Shown: piece by piece, positions 22,747 to 35,104 of the stretch | Layout: every line of letters begins with the position of its first letter | Position numbering within the stretch: the first letter of the stretch is position 1 | NCBI GenBank assembly: GCA_963210345.1 | Contig: OY723407.1 | Coordinates: 32,952,280-33,016,279, forward strand | From: Inga oerstediana | Lineage: Eukaryota > Streptophyta > Magnoliopsida > Fabales > Fabaceae | Reading direction: 5' to 3' | DNA length: 64,000 nucleotides | Made by a program: the position numbers and the translations under genes | The notes under the pieces: generated by a model | What the model was told of the DNA's origin: nothing | Databases searched by the model: none | The model's input: the letters and a program-made list of their open reading frames with translations, nothing else

Positions 22747-25273
22747 TGTAACCCCCTGCCTTAATTAGCGTAATTATAATTCGATATCACATAATTAAAT
22801 TGGTTTAGAGACCGTCGAATAGTTCAAAACTCATTTAAAACTCCCTCTTAAAGTGGGACTTTACAAAATTTTCAAAACTTCTTTCCTATTTCGGTCTCAA
22901 GTTCAATTATCGAATATAATCACCTGTGCAGTTAATTTACATTCATTCATATCAGAATATCTAATAGCAATCCCGGCAACCCTCAGGTTCCGTTCATCCA
23001 CTAGAAAGTTTACAATTCCCATATAGGGGATTGCACAACTATATTCTGTTACTAAATACAGCCCAAAAATAATTTACAAGATCCCTGTCCAACAGGTTTA
23101 ACCAACACATCCAAAAGTAAATGTCCCTATAGGGTTCTAACTGCTCCGGGTCGTACGCTTCTCCTTAGAGCCACTCGCCCTGTCTGGAAAGTTAGTTAAA
23201 GGAAAGAATGAGATTCAAAAGAATCCCAGTAGTAACAAAACATTTATACCACACATAAGCACACAGCATGTAAGCAAATCATCATACAGCAGCAGCACAA
23301 ATCACACTCCACCCTCATCCCCTTTCTCCGCCGGGAAGGCTCACTGTCCTAACCCGAACCGTTGTTAGCTACTCAAGGACTATTGGCGTGGCAGTGCATA
23401 CATATAGCCTTATAGCTCATATAGCTATCTGGCTTTCACAATCGGCCCGTCGGCCATCACAAATAGGCTTTTGGCTTTTCACATAATCACACATATCACA
23501 CCTCATCCTCATCCCCTTTCTCCGTCGGGAAGGCATACAACCCTTGCCCGATCTGTTGTTAGCTACTCAGGGACTATTGGTATGACGGTGTTTACACATA
23601 TTCACAATGTCGCAGCATACGAGTTTATCACAAATCAATGATAATGCACACATACAATGCATCACATATGGTACGAAAGAAAAGTTACTACCTCGTTCCT
23701 TTCTGACGTTCGCTGGCATAGTTGGCTCACGAGGGCGGCAAATATCAAAGCCTATAAACAGAAATAAAAAATGGTGGATTAATTTCCTACCTCCAATTCC
23801 TACTTTCAAACACTTAGAATAGGTTCCATATGAGTCCCTTAAATGGTTATAACAAACTCAAAGAGAACCTAAAACGATTGGAGAATTCTAGGTTGGAAAT
23901 TGCTTTGCAAACTCACAAAGTGCTGAAAATTGGGTTCTGGCTGCAGCCAAGAATTCTCTGGCTGCAGCCAAAAATGGCTAAAAACGTCACAGAAACATTT
24001 TGGCTGCAGCCAAGAATTTCTGGCTGCGGCCAGGACACACACAGAAAGTTTTGTGCTGCAGCCTAGATTTTCTGCTGCAGCCAAGGAAACTTTGAAAAAT
24101 CATAACTAATTCTAGAAAAATCAAAATGAGGTGATCCCAAAGCCAAATGAAAGCTCTTTAAGTCCTCTTCCTATTCAAAACATCCAGACAACCTGGCTGC
24201 CCAGAATAAACTTTCAATGGACAACATTTCCATTTTTGCACCAATGCTTCCAATGGTTCCCAAATTCATATCAAATACCATTCCCACATAAATTTGCACA
24301 AGGAATCCATTGAAATCATCAAAACAACCCAATTCAACCTCCATTGACATGTTACACAATGACCATCACATGTCTTACCAAGAACTCAATCAAACCACCA
24401 TATTACAAACCAATCCAAACCAACATTCCAAACCAATTTCAAATGCTCAAGGACACACTATGACACCTATTCCAACATATCACACAATGCAATTCTTCCA
24501 AACCAAAATCATATGAAAATCAGGGCAAAACTTTTAAATTCTCAAAACTTGATCAATGGTTACAAAACTTAGCTCAAAATGTGTTAAATTCTTACCTCTT
24601 CTTCTTCCCAAAGCAACTTCCTTGTTTCTCCAACTTTCAATTTTTCTCAAGTTCCCAAACACCACCTTTCAAAAACCTAAAACCATAACCATGAAGCCCT
24701 CAACACCATGAACAATATTAATGAAGGTGAATTGAGCATACAAGAACAAATCCTCACCTAACTTGAGCCTTCTTCTTTCTCTTTCCTTCAAACTTGAGAC
24801 AAAAATGAAGGTGAGAGGAGAGATGAGATGATGATGATGATGAATGAAGATATATCAGATTTTTGGTCTCTACTAAGACCATTTGCCGACCTAAAAGAAT
24901 GGGAGGGAAGAGAGAAAAAAAAAAGAGTTGCAATTGTTGACTTGTCAAAGGGGTGTGAGATGATGCCAAGTGTCAAAATCTTGAGGCATCTTCCTTGGAC
25001 TTACTTGAACATGCACACATACAATTCCACCTCCTTGATCTCATAATAATCAATCCTAACCATTGATCTTGATTACCAGGGAGTTTTCTCTTCGGTAATT
25101 GACCAATCGGTCGGTAAATTTACCGTTTTGCCCCTAATTGTCACAATGCTTAATAAATCATCACTAAGCACCTTTATATCACATTGCACAACATATACTT
25201 CAAAAGTGCTTAATTATCATTTATTACATCACTTTGAAGCCATTAGCCCTTAATTACAATTTGGGATATTACA
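22747..25273 (-). repeat. Gypsy-1 right LTR (5' LTR), 2527 bp
   Basis: Same ends as the left LTR. It lacks the 219 bp found at 16619-16837 of the left copy; the deletion edges share the four bases CCTA, which fits a microhomology deletion after insertion. It carries the CTGCAG cluster near 23938-24085 and two diverged copies of the unit tripled in element E. Confidence 0.92.
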
Positions 25274-26696
25274 GTAAGCACAGAATGCTGAAAATAATTC
25301 AAGTAAGATTTACCTCCAGTTTTCTTTCTTCCTTTCCTTCTGTCTGATTTTGGATCATATCCAATTCTAGATCGATTATTCACAAATCGTTGAGCTTTTA
25401 AAATTACACTTAGTATTTTACTTCCTTTAGTGAATATTTCTAGTGATTTAGTAAGATCAGTGTTTTTCTTTTTCAGAGAAGTACAATTTTCACAATCCTT
25501 TTCAAAATTTTCTTTAAGTTCTACTTCAAGAGCTTTGTTTTTTTTGAAAACAACTAGTTCTTTAACTACTTTGATGAATTCAGAATGTAAAGCATTATAT
25601 TATGAAAGTAATTCATCATAGGTAGGATCAGAATCAGTTACCTCTTCTTCTATTTCCTCTTGAGCAACTAGACAGATATTGGCTACTTCATCTTCATTGC
25701 TTTCTTCGTCAAAAGAACTATCTCCCCATATGGTAGATACAAAAGCTTTCTTCTTGTTGTAGAATTTGGCTTTTCTCTTTTCTTTATTCTTCTAAATCAG
25801 TTCTTGACATTCTGATTTGAAATGTCCTGGCTTTCCACATTCATAGCAGATAATGTGTTCTTTATTGATTGTTCCTCCTTTCTAAAAGTTTTTGAATCCT
25901 TGGCCTTTCTTGTAAAACTTTATGAATCATTTTATGATTAGGCTCATTTCGTCATTGTCAAGCTCTTCATCTTCATCTTGTTCTTCTTCTTTTGCTTTCA
26001 ATGTAGAACTCTTTTCTTCTTATCACCAATATCATCTAGTTCTTGTTTGAACTTTAACTTACTTTCATATTCAGAAAGACTTCTGAATAGAAAAGCAACT
26101 GATCACATTGATTCACCTTTTGCTTCCTCAATTGTAGTGACTTTTTCCTCCCAGTCTTTATAAATAATATTTAAAAATCTTTCATACTTGGATATATTGA
26201 TCATAGACTTTTCCAAGTGCTGCAAGTTGATTAATAAGGTGAGTATATCTAAGTTCAAATTCAGCTATCGACTCACCTGATTTCATTCGAAGTAAATCAA
26301 ACTCAGTAACCAGAGTATTGATCTGGTTTTCTTTTATTCCCGAAGTTCCTTCGAGAGCTATTTCTAAGGCTTTCCACATTTCTTTAGCTATTTGGAGTGT
26401 GCAGATTCTAAACAACTCATTTTGACTCAAGGCACTTTGAATTGCTTTCTGTTGAGTGTAATGAGTTTCTTGTCATTCTCATCATATTCTGCTGGTGTCT
26501 TAGGAACTCTCTGTGAATCTACAATCTTTTCAAGTTTATAGTTTTCACTCTCGATCACATCCCATAGCCCATATTCAGTAGCCATTACGAAGACTCTAAA
26601 CTTTGCTTTCCAAAATGAGAAGTGTTCGCCATTGAAACCTGGAGGTCTTGTGATAGAAGCTCTGTCAGGAAGAATGCCTTCACCCATGCTTGCCAT
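25274..26696 (-). pseudogene. gag: SIRE-A gag (broken)
   Basis: It starts at ATG 26696 (MASMGEGILPDRASITRPPGF) just downstream of the primer site. A gag N-terminal block reads FNGEHFSFWKAKFRVFVMA. The frame shifts near 26430 and continues as MSQNELFRICTLQIAKEMW and SGESIAEFELRYTHLINQL, typical of copia gag. A CCHC zinc knuckle, CYECGKPGHFKSEC, is intact near 25800-25850. Stops and shifts break the frame further on, and gypsy-1 separates it from pol. Confidence 0.85.
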
Positions 26697-26730
26697 TGAT
26701 CCTTCTTAGGCTCTTAAACCATAAAAAGAA

Positions 26731-26749
26731 GACCTATGCTCTGATACCA
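26731..26749 (-). promoter_or_regulatory. Primer-binding site of SIRE-A
   Basis: On the minus strand TGGTATCAGAGCATAGGTC follows the LTR end ACTAACA after two bases. It is complementary to initiator methionine tRNA. Confidence 0.88.
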
Positions 26750-26751
26750 AA

Positions 26752-27014
26752 TGTTAGTGCAAGCGTTTCACCCAATAGGGAGTGAATTAAGTGATACCAG
26801 AAATTTCATTGCGTATAAGAAAATTGACAGAATATTTAAAGCAGTTGAGAGCAAGGAGAAATATCACTGAAGTATACACCGAGAGTTATACTGGTTCGGC
26901 CACAACCACTTTGACCTACGTCCAGTCCTCAGAGCGTCTTTGAGAGTTTCACTATATTCTCCAAGATTCAGTAGGTTCTTGGTACCTCAATACACAACAA
27001 GTTCCTTCACCTAT
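26752..27014 (-). repeat. SIRE-A 5' LTR fragment
   Basis: On the minus strand this is the last ~260 bases of the LTR, ending GCACTAACA. It matches the U5 end of the SIRE-B 3' LTR (about 51945-52208), including the block at 26911-26930 whose plus-strand reading contains TGACCTACGTCCAGTCC. The remainder of the LTR is lost at a junction with gypsy-2. Confidence 0.85.
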
Positions 27015-27036
27015 GTCTTTGAGAGTTTCACTATAT
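27015..27036. repeat. 22-bp filler at the SIRE-A / gypsy-2 junction
   Basis: The 22 bases at 27015-27036 repeat those at 26936-26957 exactly and in the same orientation. They lie precisely between the truncated SIRE-A LTR and the truncated gypsy-2 LTR. This is the pattern expected of templated filler DNA at an end-joining repair junction. Confidence 0.75.
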
Positions 27037-28224
27037 GCATAAACATATAGCATATATGATCATGTAAAGCAGCATCACAATGTATCATGGCTCACGCCAC
27101 AAATGGTAGTACTCATGGCTATAAACTCTATGCGTCAGCTTTCACTGTGATCTCTATATATCATAAAGTATCACAATGTATCACTAAGCGTCAGCTTTCG
27201 TTGCGAACTCAAAGCATCACAAAGTATTCTCAATGCATGACGAACACACTTACAATGTTTCATACACATTATAAGAGAAAGAGTTACTACCTTGTTCTTT
27301 CCTGACGTTCTTCGACATAGTAGGCTCACGTGTACGGCAAATATCAAATCCTATAAACCAAATCAGGGACAACCCGTTAATCTCTTTTCCAAGTCCTTAA
27401 TTTTGTAATACTTTAAGTTGGTTATCATTTAAACTCTTTAGGTGGCTATTATTGGCCTAAACATATCCCTAAAGGGTTGGGAGAAATTACCCCGAAGATA
27501 ACTTTTTAGGAAGAAAAACTCTAATTTTGGGTTGACTCACTCGAGTGAAGAAGGTCTCACTCGAGTGTTGCCCCTAATCGCACTCGAGTCCCAGCGAGTG
27601 AGATACAGAAAGTGTGTACCCGAGAGCACCAACACCTCTTCTCAAAATTTGGAAACCATAGCAAGGAAGCTCTCAACACCATGAACAACTTTAGAGAATA
27701 GCATTTAGGCCAAAGAGATCTTTTTCAAGGTCAAATACTCACCTTTGTTTTTCTCTTTCTTGCCTAGTTTCAGCGAAAATAGAGGTAGCATAAGAGAGAA
27801 ATGAGATGAGAGGATGATGATCTAATTTCCTTCCCTTTTTCCCATGCACAAACCGACTTAAAAGTGAGAGGGAAGAGAAAGAAGGATTTGAATCTTTAAC
27901 TCCCATCTAAGGGCCCTCATTGTGCCACTTGCTTTTATATTATGCCTCCCTTCATGAAATCATATGACCTGTGCACACACGCTTCCATTATCTTAATCAA
28001 CAATCCTAGTTACTAATCTCGGGTTACCTATGAGTTTCCTCTCCGGTAACTGACCAATTGGTTGGTAAATTACCAGTTTGCCCCTGATTATAGCAATGCT
28101 TACTAAACCATCACCAATCACATTTTACATCACAATTCACATCATATACTTCAAAAGTGCTTAATTAAGATTAGTTACATCACTTTAAAGTTATCAGCCC
28201 TTAATTACAATTTAGAATATTACA
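27035..28224 (-). repeat. Gypsy-2 left LTR, 5'-truncated
   Basis: It matches 33483-34681 of the right LTR from ATGCATAAAC onwards and ends ATATTACA at 28224. It lacks the first ~510 bases of the LTR. It carries a small CTCGAG cluster at 27535-27630 (CACTCGAGTG, GCGAGTGAGA, CCCGAGAGCAC); the right LTR has a decayed version at 33990-34090. Confidence 0.88.
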
Positions 28225-28262
28225 ATTCTCCCCCCGAAAATTAAATTTCGTCCTTGAAATTG

Positions 28263-31200
28263 TTACACAACTTGATTCATAAACTCCGTATACTGTCTTC
28301 ACATATCTTTTTCCGCTTCCTAAGTCGCCTCTTTTTGAGTCATTCCCTTCCAGATCAACTTCACATACGGAATGCTTCGGTGTCAAAGCCGTCATTCCTC
28401 TTGGTCAATGATTTGTTATTGTTCTACCGTATATATGAAGTTGTCTTGTAGCTCAACTTCTTCGTACTCAATGATATGAGAGGGATTCGGTTGGTACTTC
28501 TTCAGTTGGGAAACATGAAACACATCATGGAGCCTATTCAAATTTGGGGGTAGGGCCACTCGATAGGCAATAGGCCCGATTCTCACAAGAATCTCAAAAG
28601 GATCTATATATCTTGGGCTCAGCTTCTTACGCTTGATTGCTCGCTTAACACCGGTGACAGGAGATACTCTTAGAACACCTGGTCACTAACTTCAAACTCT
28701 AGAAGCCATCTTCTCTTGTCAGCGTAACATTTCTGTTGACTTTGTGTTGCAAGCAACCTCTTTTGAATAATCCAAATCTGTGCTGAGGTTTGATCAACAA
28801 GATCCGGTCCATACATCTTCCTTTCTGATAACTCATTCTAGCACAAAGGTGATTGGCATCTCCTTTTGTACAATACTTCATACGGAGCTATCTGGATGCT
28901 TGCATTATAACTATTGTTGTAGGCGAATTCAACAAGTGGAAGGAAGCGATCCCAATTCCCTTTAAAATCGAGTACACATGCCCGTAACATATCCTCTAGC
29001 GTCTTAATAGTCCTCTCTGACTGAGCATCCATCTTAGGATGATAAGCTGTATTGAATCTCACTTGAGTAACCAGTGCCTCATGCAACGCCCTCTAGAATC
29101 TCGAAGTGAATCGGGATCTTTATCAAAAATGATATTCTTCGGTGTGTTATGAAGCTTCACAATCTCACGAATGTAAATCTTTGCTAGCTTGTTCGGAGAG
29201 TAATTAGCATGATCGGTATGAAGTTTGCTAACTTGATTAACTGGTCCACAATTACCCAGATCACATCATAATTTCTGATCCTGGGCAATCCCACAACAAG
29301 GTCTATGGTCACACTTTCCCATTTCTATTCCGGAATCTCAGGACTCTGAAGCAAAGCAGGCTGTCTCTTGTGCTCAATTTTTACCTTCTGGCAAGTGAGA
29401 CACCGTGCCACATATTTCATCACATCACTCTTCAAACTTAGCCACCAATACACAGATTTAAGATTATGGTACATCTTGGTCATACCAGGATAAATAGTAT
29501 ATCGGCTCTTGTGAGCCTCATCCAGAATCTTTTGTCTCAACTCTGCCTTAAGTGGAACGCAGATTTTCTTCTGATAGCGAACCAATCCACCGGGCGATAG
29601 ATCATAACCCTGAGCTTCTCCCCGTTCAATTTTGGCTAGATTTTGTTGTATCCAACCATCTTGCCTCTAAGCTTTTTCAATCTCATCCCTTAAATCGCTT
29701 TCCCCCTAGGAAACAGTGTAGTTGGCACAGATGACCTGGTTTAACAAATTCAAATCGCGAAAATCTTCAATCAATTTGCCCTCTTGTATCATTATAGCTA
29801 CCACAAGCACAGTCTTTCGACTAAGAGCATCAGCGACTACATTTGCCTTACTCAGATGGTATTTAATTTCCAAGTTGTAGTCCTTAAGCAACTCTATCCA
29901 ACGATGTTGTCTCATATTCAATTCTTTTTGGTCATACAAATACTTGAGATTCTTGTGGTCACAGTACAATTCTACTGTCACACCATACAAATAATGCCTC
30001 CAAATTTTCAAGGCAAACATAATAGCTGCAAGCTTCAGATCATGTGTAGGATAGTTCATTTCATGAGGTTTGAGTGATCGAGAGGCATAGGCCCCACACA
30101 TCCCTACTGCATAAGGACACACCCTAATCCCTGCTTACTCGCATCACTATACACAACGTAGGTTAAGCTGGGATTTGGTATAATCAACACAGGTGCCGTA
30201 GTCAACCTCTCTTTCAACTCTATAAAGCATTTTTCACAATGTCCATCCCACACAAAAGGTTGATCCTTTCTCATGAGCTTGGTCATCGACAAAGCAATAC
30301 ATGAAAAATTCTGAATGAATCTTCGGTAGTAACTAGCCAGACCTAGAAAACTGTGTACCTCTGCCACAGATTCTGGCCTTTTCCAATCCAGTACTGCTTC
30401 CACTTTACTAGGATCCATAAAGACCCCTTCTTGCAAGATAACATGGACTATAAATTTCACTTCTAATAGCCAAAACTCGCACTTACTCAATTTGGCATAG
30501 AGCTGCTTCTCACAAAATGTATGTAATACAATTCTTAAATGAAGCTCATGTTCTTCTCTACTCTTAGAGTATATCAGAATATCATCAATGAACACCACTA
30601 CGAACTAATCCAAATATTGTCAAAAGATACGGTTCATGTAATCCATGAATACCGCAGGTGCATTGGTTAGCCCAAATGGCATCACCACAAACTCATAGTG
30701 ACCATACCTTATCCGAAAAGCAGTCTTTGGAACATCTTTTGCTTTTACTCGCAGTTGATGATACCCTCAACCTTAGATCAATTTTCGAAAATACACACGA
30801 ATCGGATAGTTTATATAAAAGGTCATCGATTCGGGGGAGAGGGTACTTGTTCTTGATAGTAACCTTATTCAGTTCCCTATAATCAATACACAGACAAAGC
30901 CTCCTATCTTCTTTTTTCACAAACAACACTGGAGCTCCCCAATATGATACACTAGGTCTAATAAACCCTTTCTTAAGCAAGTCTTCTATTTGTTTCTTTA
31001 ACTTCGCCATTTCGTTTGGGGCCATACGGTATGGGGCCTTGATATAGAACCAGCTCCAGGCACAATGTCAATTGGGAACTGAACTTCCCATTCTGGAGGT
31101 AATCCGCTAAGATCATCTGGAAATACCTCAGGAAATTCATTTACCACAGGTATACTACTCAAAGTTTCACTGGTTTCCCCTTGCATAGAGAAAAATACCA

Positions 31201-31660
31201 TATACCCTTGGCAACCCTTTTCAAGATATTTTTTAGGTTTAGCTGTAGAAAGGAAATTCATACTGGCATTTACAACTTCGACCCTCTGAGAAGCAGGATA
31301 TACTATCCTCTTATTCCCATAATATAATAGCACATTATTTGTCGTCAACCAATCAAAACCCAAAATGACTTCCAATTGGTAAAGCGGCAGACAAATTAAA
31401 ACCACAGCAAATTGATGCTCTTCCACAGTTATGATACAATTCAGACAAGCTTCTGTAGTCAAGACCTTAACACCCATTAGAGTTGACACTACCAAATCAA
31501 ATATTAATTTATGTACATGCAATCCCAGGCGCTTCATGCAATTATAGGCAAATAAGGAGTGACTTGCACCCGAGTCAAATAGGACTTACAACAAATAACC
31601 ATTAAGAAGAATTTTACCTTGTATCAACTCACGAGATTTGTGGGCCTCCTCGTGGGTCAT
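28263..31660 (-). pseudogene. pol: Gypsy-2 pol (multiple frameshifts and stops)
   Basis: Homologous along its length to gypsy-1 pol, from the ATG-equivalent at 31660 to the TAA at 28263. Pieces seen: protease-to-linker 31537-30998; RT N-terminal part 31025-30693 (LCIDYRELNKVTIKNKYPLPRIDDLL); RT catalytic part 30598-30104 (MVFIDDILIYSKSREEH) running into RNase H; RNase H 30122-29706 (YCDHKNLKYLYDQKELNMRQ); integrase zinc region 29585-29325 (CLTCQKVKIEH); and integrase core 29086-28838 (YHPKMDAQSERTI, with Gly of the gypsy-1 motif replaced). The C-terminal chromodomain part is reduced to short fragments. It cannot make a working polyprotein. Confidence 0.88.
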
Positions 31661-32770
31661 AGCGAATACTCGGCCTTGACTTTTCGGCCTCTAGTCTGGT
31701 CATGGCTCTTTGCATTCAATAGCAGTATGCCCCACACGTTTACATTGAACCATATTATTCCACCCTATAAGTTCTACCATGATGTGACTGATTGCAGCGA
31801 GGACAGATCCACAGTGTAAAAGGAGTTCTCTGCTAATCATGACTCCCCGACTGGTAGGGCTTTTTACCACTCCCTAATGAATATCCTTGTCCCTTTCGCT
31901 TCTATGAAGTATAACCCTTACTGGGTTCACTGCGATGGCTAGTAGCTTTGGCAGGATACAGTTCTCTCAAATTATTTTCTGTAATCCTACATTCTTCAAC
32001 AGCCTTGTTAAATTTGGTAAACATATAATTGACCAACCATTTCTTCATATCGCATCTCAGCCCCCGAATAAGCATATCAAAACTCCACTCTTCATCATCC
32101 TTATATCGAAGGTAGGAGGAATACCGGGATAAACAGATGAAACGGGACAGTTAGTCATCAAAGCTCTTTGGTCCCCTTGTCTGATATTCAGGAATTCTGT
32201 TTCCTTCTCGAGTCGCACCGATTTAGGAAAATATTTCTGCTGTATAAAGTGAGGGAAATATTCCTCCACCAGCAATTTGCATCGCCTTTTAACCTGTAGA
32301 CAGCCAGGTGTGCCTTCACCTCAGACGGGCATCCTAGGACCTCGAAGGTTTTCTCAAGGTGATTCAACCAATCTTCAGCCGCTTGAGGATCAAACCTCTC
32401 TCTGAACACTGGAGGTATATGTTTACAGAATATGGTGACCCAAAACTGAAGGTCCCTTTCCTCTCTTGCTGGTACCCTATGCGACTCTTGGTTCAGAAAA
32501 GTAAGGTGGGGACTCCAACGGTCGTGTTGACCCTTCAGCCGTGTCCTCATGACAAGTATTTTCTTGAGTTTCCACCGGAGTGGACTGAATTAGGTTCTCT
32601 TTATTCTTTACTTTCTCTACTCTAAGCTCTTCTCTTAGCTCAACAATCATATCTCTTTGATCCCATATTAGACCCATCAGCTCTTGCATAGGATCTGGTG
32701 GATTGTCATTGACTTCTTCCACCTCTGGGTCTACACACTGAACATTGGTATGTCCTCTACTTTTCTTCAT
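31661..32770 (-). pseudogene. gag: Gypsy-2 gag (broken)
   Basis: It starts at ATG 32770 (MKKSRGHTNVQCVDPEVEE). Capsid-like pieces (RFDPQAAEDWLNHLEKTFEVLGC, read in two short blocks) lie in 32550-32188, and a further piece with YFPKSVRLEKETEFLNIRQGD in 32275-32057. The zinc-knuckle region near 31700-31800 is degraded. An in-frame TAG lies at 31693-31691, eleven codons upstream of the pol ATG-equivalent. Confidence 0.8.
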
Positions 32771-32971
32771 TCTACAAAGAACTTATCCCATTAATATAAT
32801 AGAGACAGTATGCACATATATTCACAAGTCTCCTATATATCTATATCAATTAAACATAGATATGCATACACAACAATTATTCATAGATGATCTTCTATCT
32901 CTAAGGCCAATTAAGGGATCTGTCCTAACAAACTCTACCCTTACCAGAAACTACAGCTCTGATACAAAAAA

Positions 32972-34681
32972 TGTAACCCCTACCTTGACTAGCGTAATTA
33001 TGATTCGATAATGCATAATTAAAATGAATTAGAGACCATCAGATAATTTAAACTCATTACAACTTCCTACCTTATAGTAGGGTTTTCATAAAATCTTTCA
33101 AAAACTTTTTCCCATCCTAGTCTCAATTTCAAATTTTTGAATATAATTACCTGTGCAGTTAATTCACATTCCTACATATCAGAGTGTATAACCAAATCCT
33201 CGGTAACTCCCAGGTTATATACATATATAAACTAAGGGTTTATAAGTCTCAACTAGGGGATTACATAACCAAAATCAAATGTAATATTTACATCTCAAAA
33301 TATACAGTAATCCCAAGTTCAAAAGTAGATAACCAACATCCCCCAAATCAAATATACCCAAAGGGCTCCTAATCACTCTGGTTTGCCCGCTTCTCTTTAG
33401 AGCCACTTTCCCTGTCTGAAATGTTGGTGATTGTAAAGAATGAGATTCAAGAGAATCCCAGTAGTAACAAGTCACTTACATAATGCATAAACACATAGTA
33501 TATATGATCATGTTAAGCAATATCACAATGTATCATGGCTCACGCCATAAATGACAACACTCATGGCTGTAAACTCTATGCGTTAACTTTCACTATGATC
33601 TCTATGTATCATAAAGTATCACAATGTATCACTAAGTGTCAGCTTTCGTTGCGAACTTAAAGCATCACAATGTATTCACAAAGTATTCTCAATGCATGAC
33701 AAACACACTTACAATGTTTCATACACAGTATAAGAGAAAGAGTTACTACCTTGTTCTTTCCTGACGTTCTTCGACATAGTAGGCTCACGTGTACGGCAAA
33801 TATCAAATCCTATAAACCAAATCAGGGACAACCCGTCAATCTCTTTTCCAAGTCCTTAATTTTGTAATACTTTAAGTTGGTTATCATTTAAACTCTTTAG
33901 GTGGCCATTATTGGCCTAAACATATCCCTAAAAGGTTGGGAGAAACTACCCCGAAATACCTTTTTAGGAAGAAAAACTTTAATTTTGGGCTGACTCACTC
34001 GAGTGAAGAAGGTCTCACTCAAGTATTGCCCCCAATTGTACTTGAGTCCCAGCGAGTGAGACACAAAAAGTGTGTACTCGAGAGCGCCAACACCTCTTCT
34101 CAAAATTTTGAAACCATAGCAAGGAAGCTCTCAACACCATGAACAACTTTAGAGATAGCATTTGGGCCAAAGATATCATTTTCAAGGTCAAATACCCACC
34201 TTTGACTTTCTCTTTCTTGCCTAGTTTAAGAGAAAATAGAGGTAGGATGAGAGATAAATGAGATGAGACGATGATGATCTAATTTCCTTCCCTTTTTGCC
34301 ATTCATAAACCAACTTGAAAGTGAGAGGGAAGAAAAAGAAGGAGTTGAATCTTTGACTCCCATCCAAGGGCCCTCATTGTGCCACTTGCCATAATCTCAT
34401 GTCTCCTTTCATTAAGTCATATGACCCATGCACACACACTTCCATTATCTTAATCAACAATCCTCGTTACTGATCTCAGGTTACCTATGAGTTTCCTCTA
34501 TGGTAACTGACCAATTGGTCAGTGAATTACCACTTTTCCCCTAATTATCATAATGCTTACTAAACCATCACCAAACACATTTTACATCACAATTCACATC
34601 ATTTACTTCAAAAGTGCTTAATTAAAATTAATTACATCACTTTGAAGTTATTAGCCCTTAATTATAATTTAGGATATTACA
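32972..34681 (-). repeat. Gypsy-2 right LTR (5' LTR), 1710 bp
   Basis: It starts TGTAACCCCTACC and ends GGATATTACA. The primer site just outside it (about 32955-32966) reads TTGTATCAGAGC on the minus strand, one base off the usual TGGTATCAGAGC. Terminal blocks are related to the gypsy-1 and element E LTRs. Confidence 0.88.
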
Positions 34682-35048
34682 AGTACAAAAAGCATGATTT
34701 TAATCTGATGTTCTTTGATTTGTTTTCTATATGAATAACCTTTCATTGTATTAGTTTCTTGAGTATATTTGCAAAAAAACAATAAAGAGATCTTGAATTA
34801 AGAGAGAAGTCAAACATATCGTCCGTAATGTTCAAATCGCTTACCTACTGCAAACAGCTAGTTTTAAAATTCAAAGAATGGTCAAACAAAGCTACGCAAC
34901 TTTAACGAACATGTTTGAAATGCTTCCAATGGACATAACAAATAATCTATATATATGGAGCATTTAAAGAACAGAACACAACAACTGAGAACACACAAAC
35001 TTACATTGATCATTATATTCTTAGTGCTTTATTTTCTTATATTTACTC
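34682..35048 (+). repeat. SIRE-B 5' LTR remnant
   Basis: It matches 51440-51800 of the SIRE-B 3' LTR (for example TCTATATATATGGAGCATT in both), but the last ~400 bases of the LTR are missing before the primer site and the first part is missing at the gypsy-2 boundary. No CTCGAG array is left in it. Confidence 0.75.
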
Positions 35049-35050
35049 TT

Positions 35051-35069
35051 TGGTGTCAGAGCATAGGTC
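35051..35069 (+). promoter_or_regulatory. Primer-binding site of SIRE-B
   Basis: TGGTGTCAGAGCATAGGTC, one base different from the SIRE-A site, sits 36 bases before the gag start codon and fits initiator methionine tRNA priming. Confidence 0.82.
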
Positions 35070-35104
35070 TTCTTGTTAAGGTATAATAGCCTAAGAAGGA
35101 TCCA

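Larger units (their letters stand above)
15196..25273 (-). mobile_element. Gypsy-1: Ty3/gypsy Tekay-type chromovirus
   Basis: A 10,078-bp element with LTRs at 15196-17941 and 22747-25273 and a perfect target duplication gtaag at 15191-15195 and 25274-25278. Minus-strand order is LTR, initiator-Met primer site, gag with zinc knuckles, protease, RT, RNase H, integrase, chromodomain, polypurine tract, LTR. RT before integrase marks Ty3/gypsy. The chromodomain and long LTRs point to the Tekay (Del) clade. It is inserted in SIRE-A between the gag and protease regions; the uninterrupted site is visible in SIRE-B near 36510-36540. Confidence 0.9.
1..27014 (-). mobile_element. SIRE-A: Ty1/copia SIRE-type retrotransposon (interrupted, left end outside window)
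   Basis: Read on the minus strand the order is 5' LTR fragment (27014-26752), initiator-Met primer site, gag, pol in copia order (protease, integrase, RT, RNase H), a spacer, an env-like ORF, two polypurine tracts and the 3' LTR. An extra ORF between pol and the 3' LTR, long LTRs and a doubled polypurine tract are the known SIRE/Maximus layout. The element is split by element E at 3519-11295 and by gypsy-1 at 15196-25273. Its coding frames carry many stops and frameshifts, so it is dead. SIRE-B (34682-52208) is a second copy of the same family in the opposite orientation. Confidence 0.85.
27035..34681 (-). mobile_element. Gypsy-2: decayed Ty3/gypsy Tekay-type element
   Basis: Same minus-strand layout as gypsy-1, with recognisable gag, protease, RT, RNase H and integrase in many broken frames. 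The right LTR is complete (32972-34681). The left LTR begins inside the repeat at about 27035. With the left end lost, no target duplication can be checked; the 5 bases after the right LTR are agtac. The heavy decay suggests it is older than gypsy-1. Confidence 0.88.
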
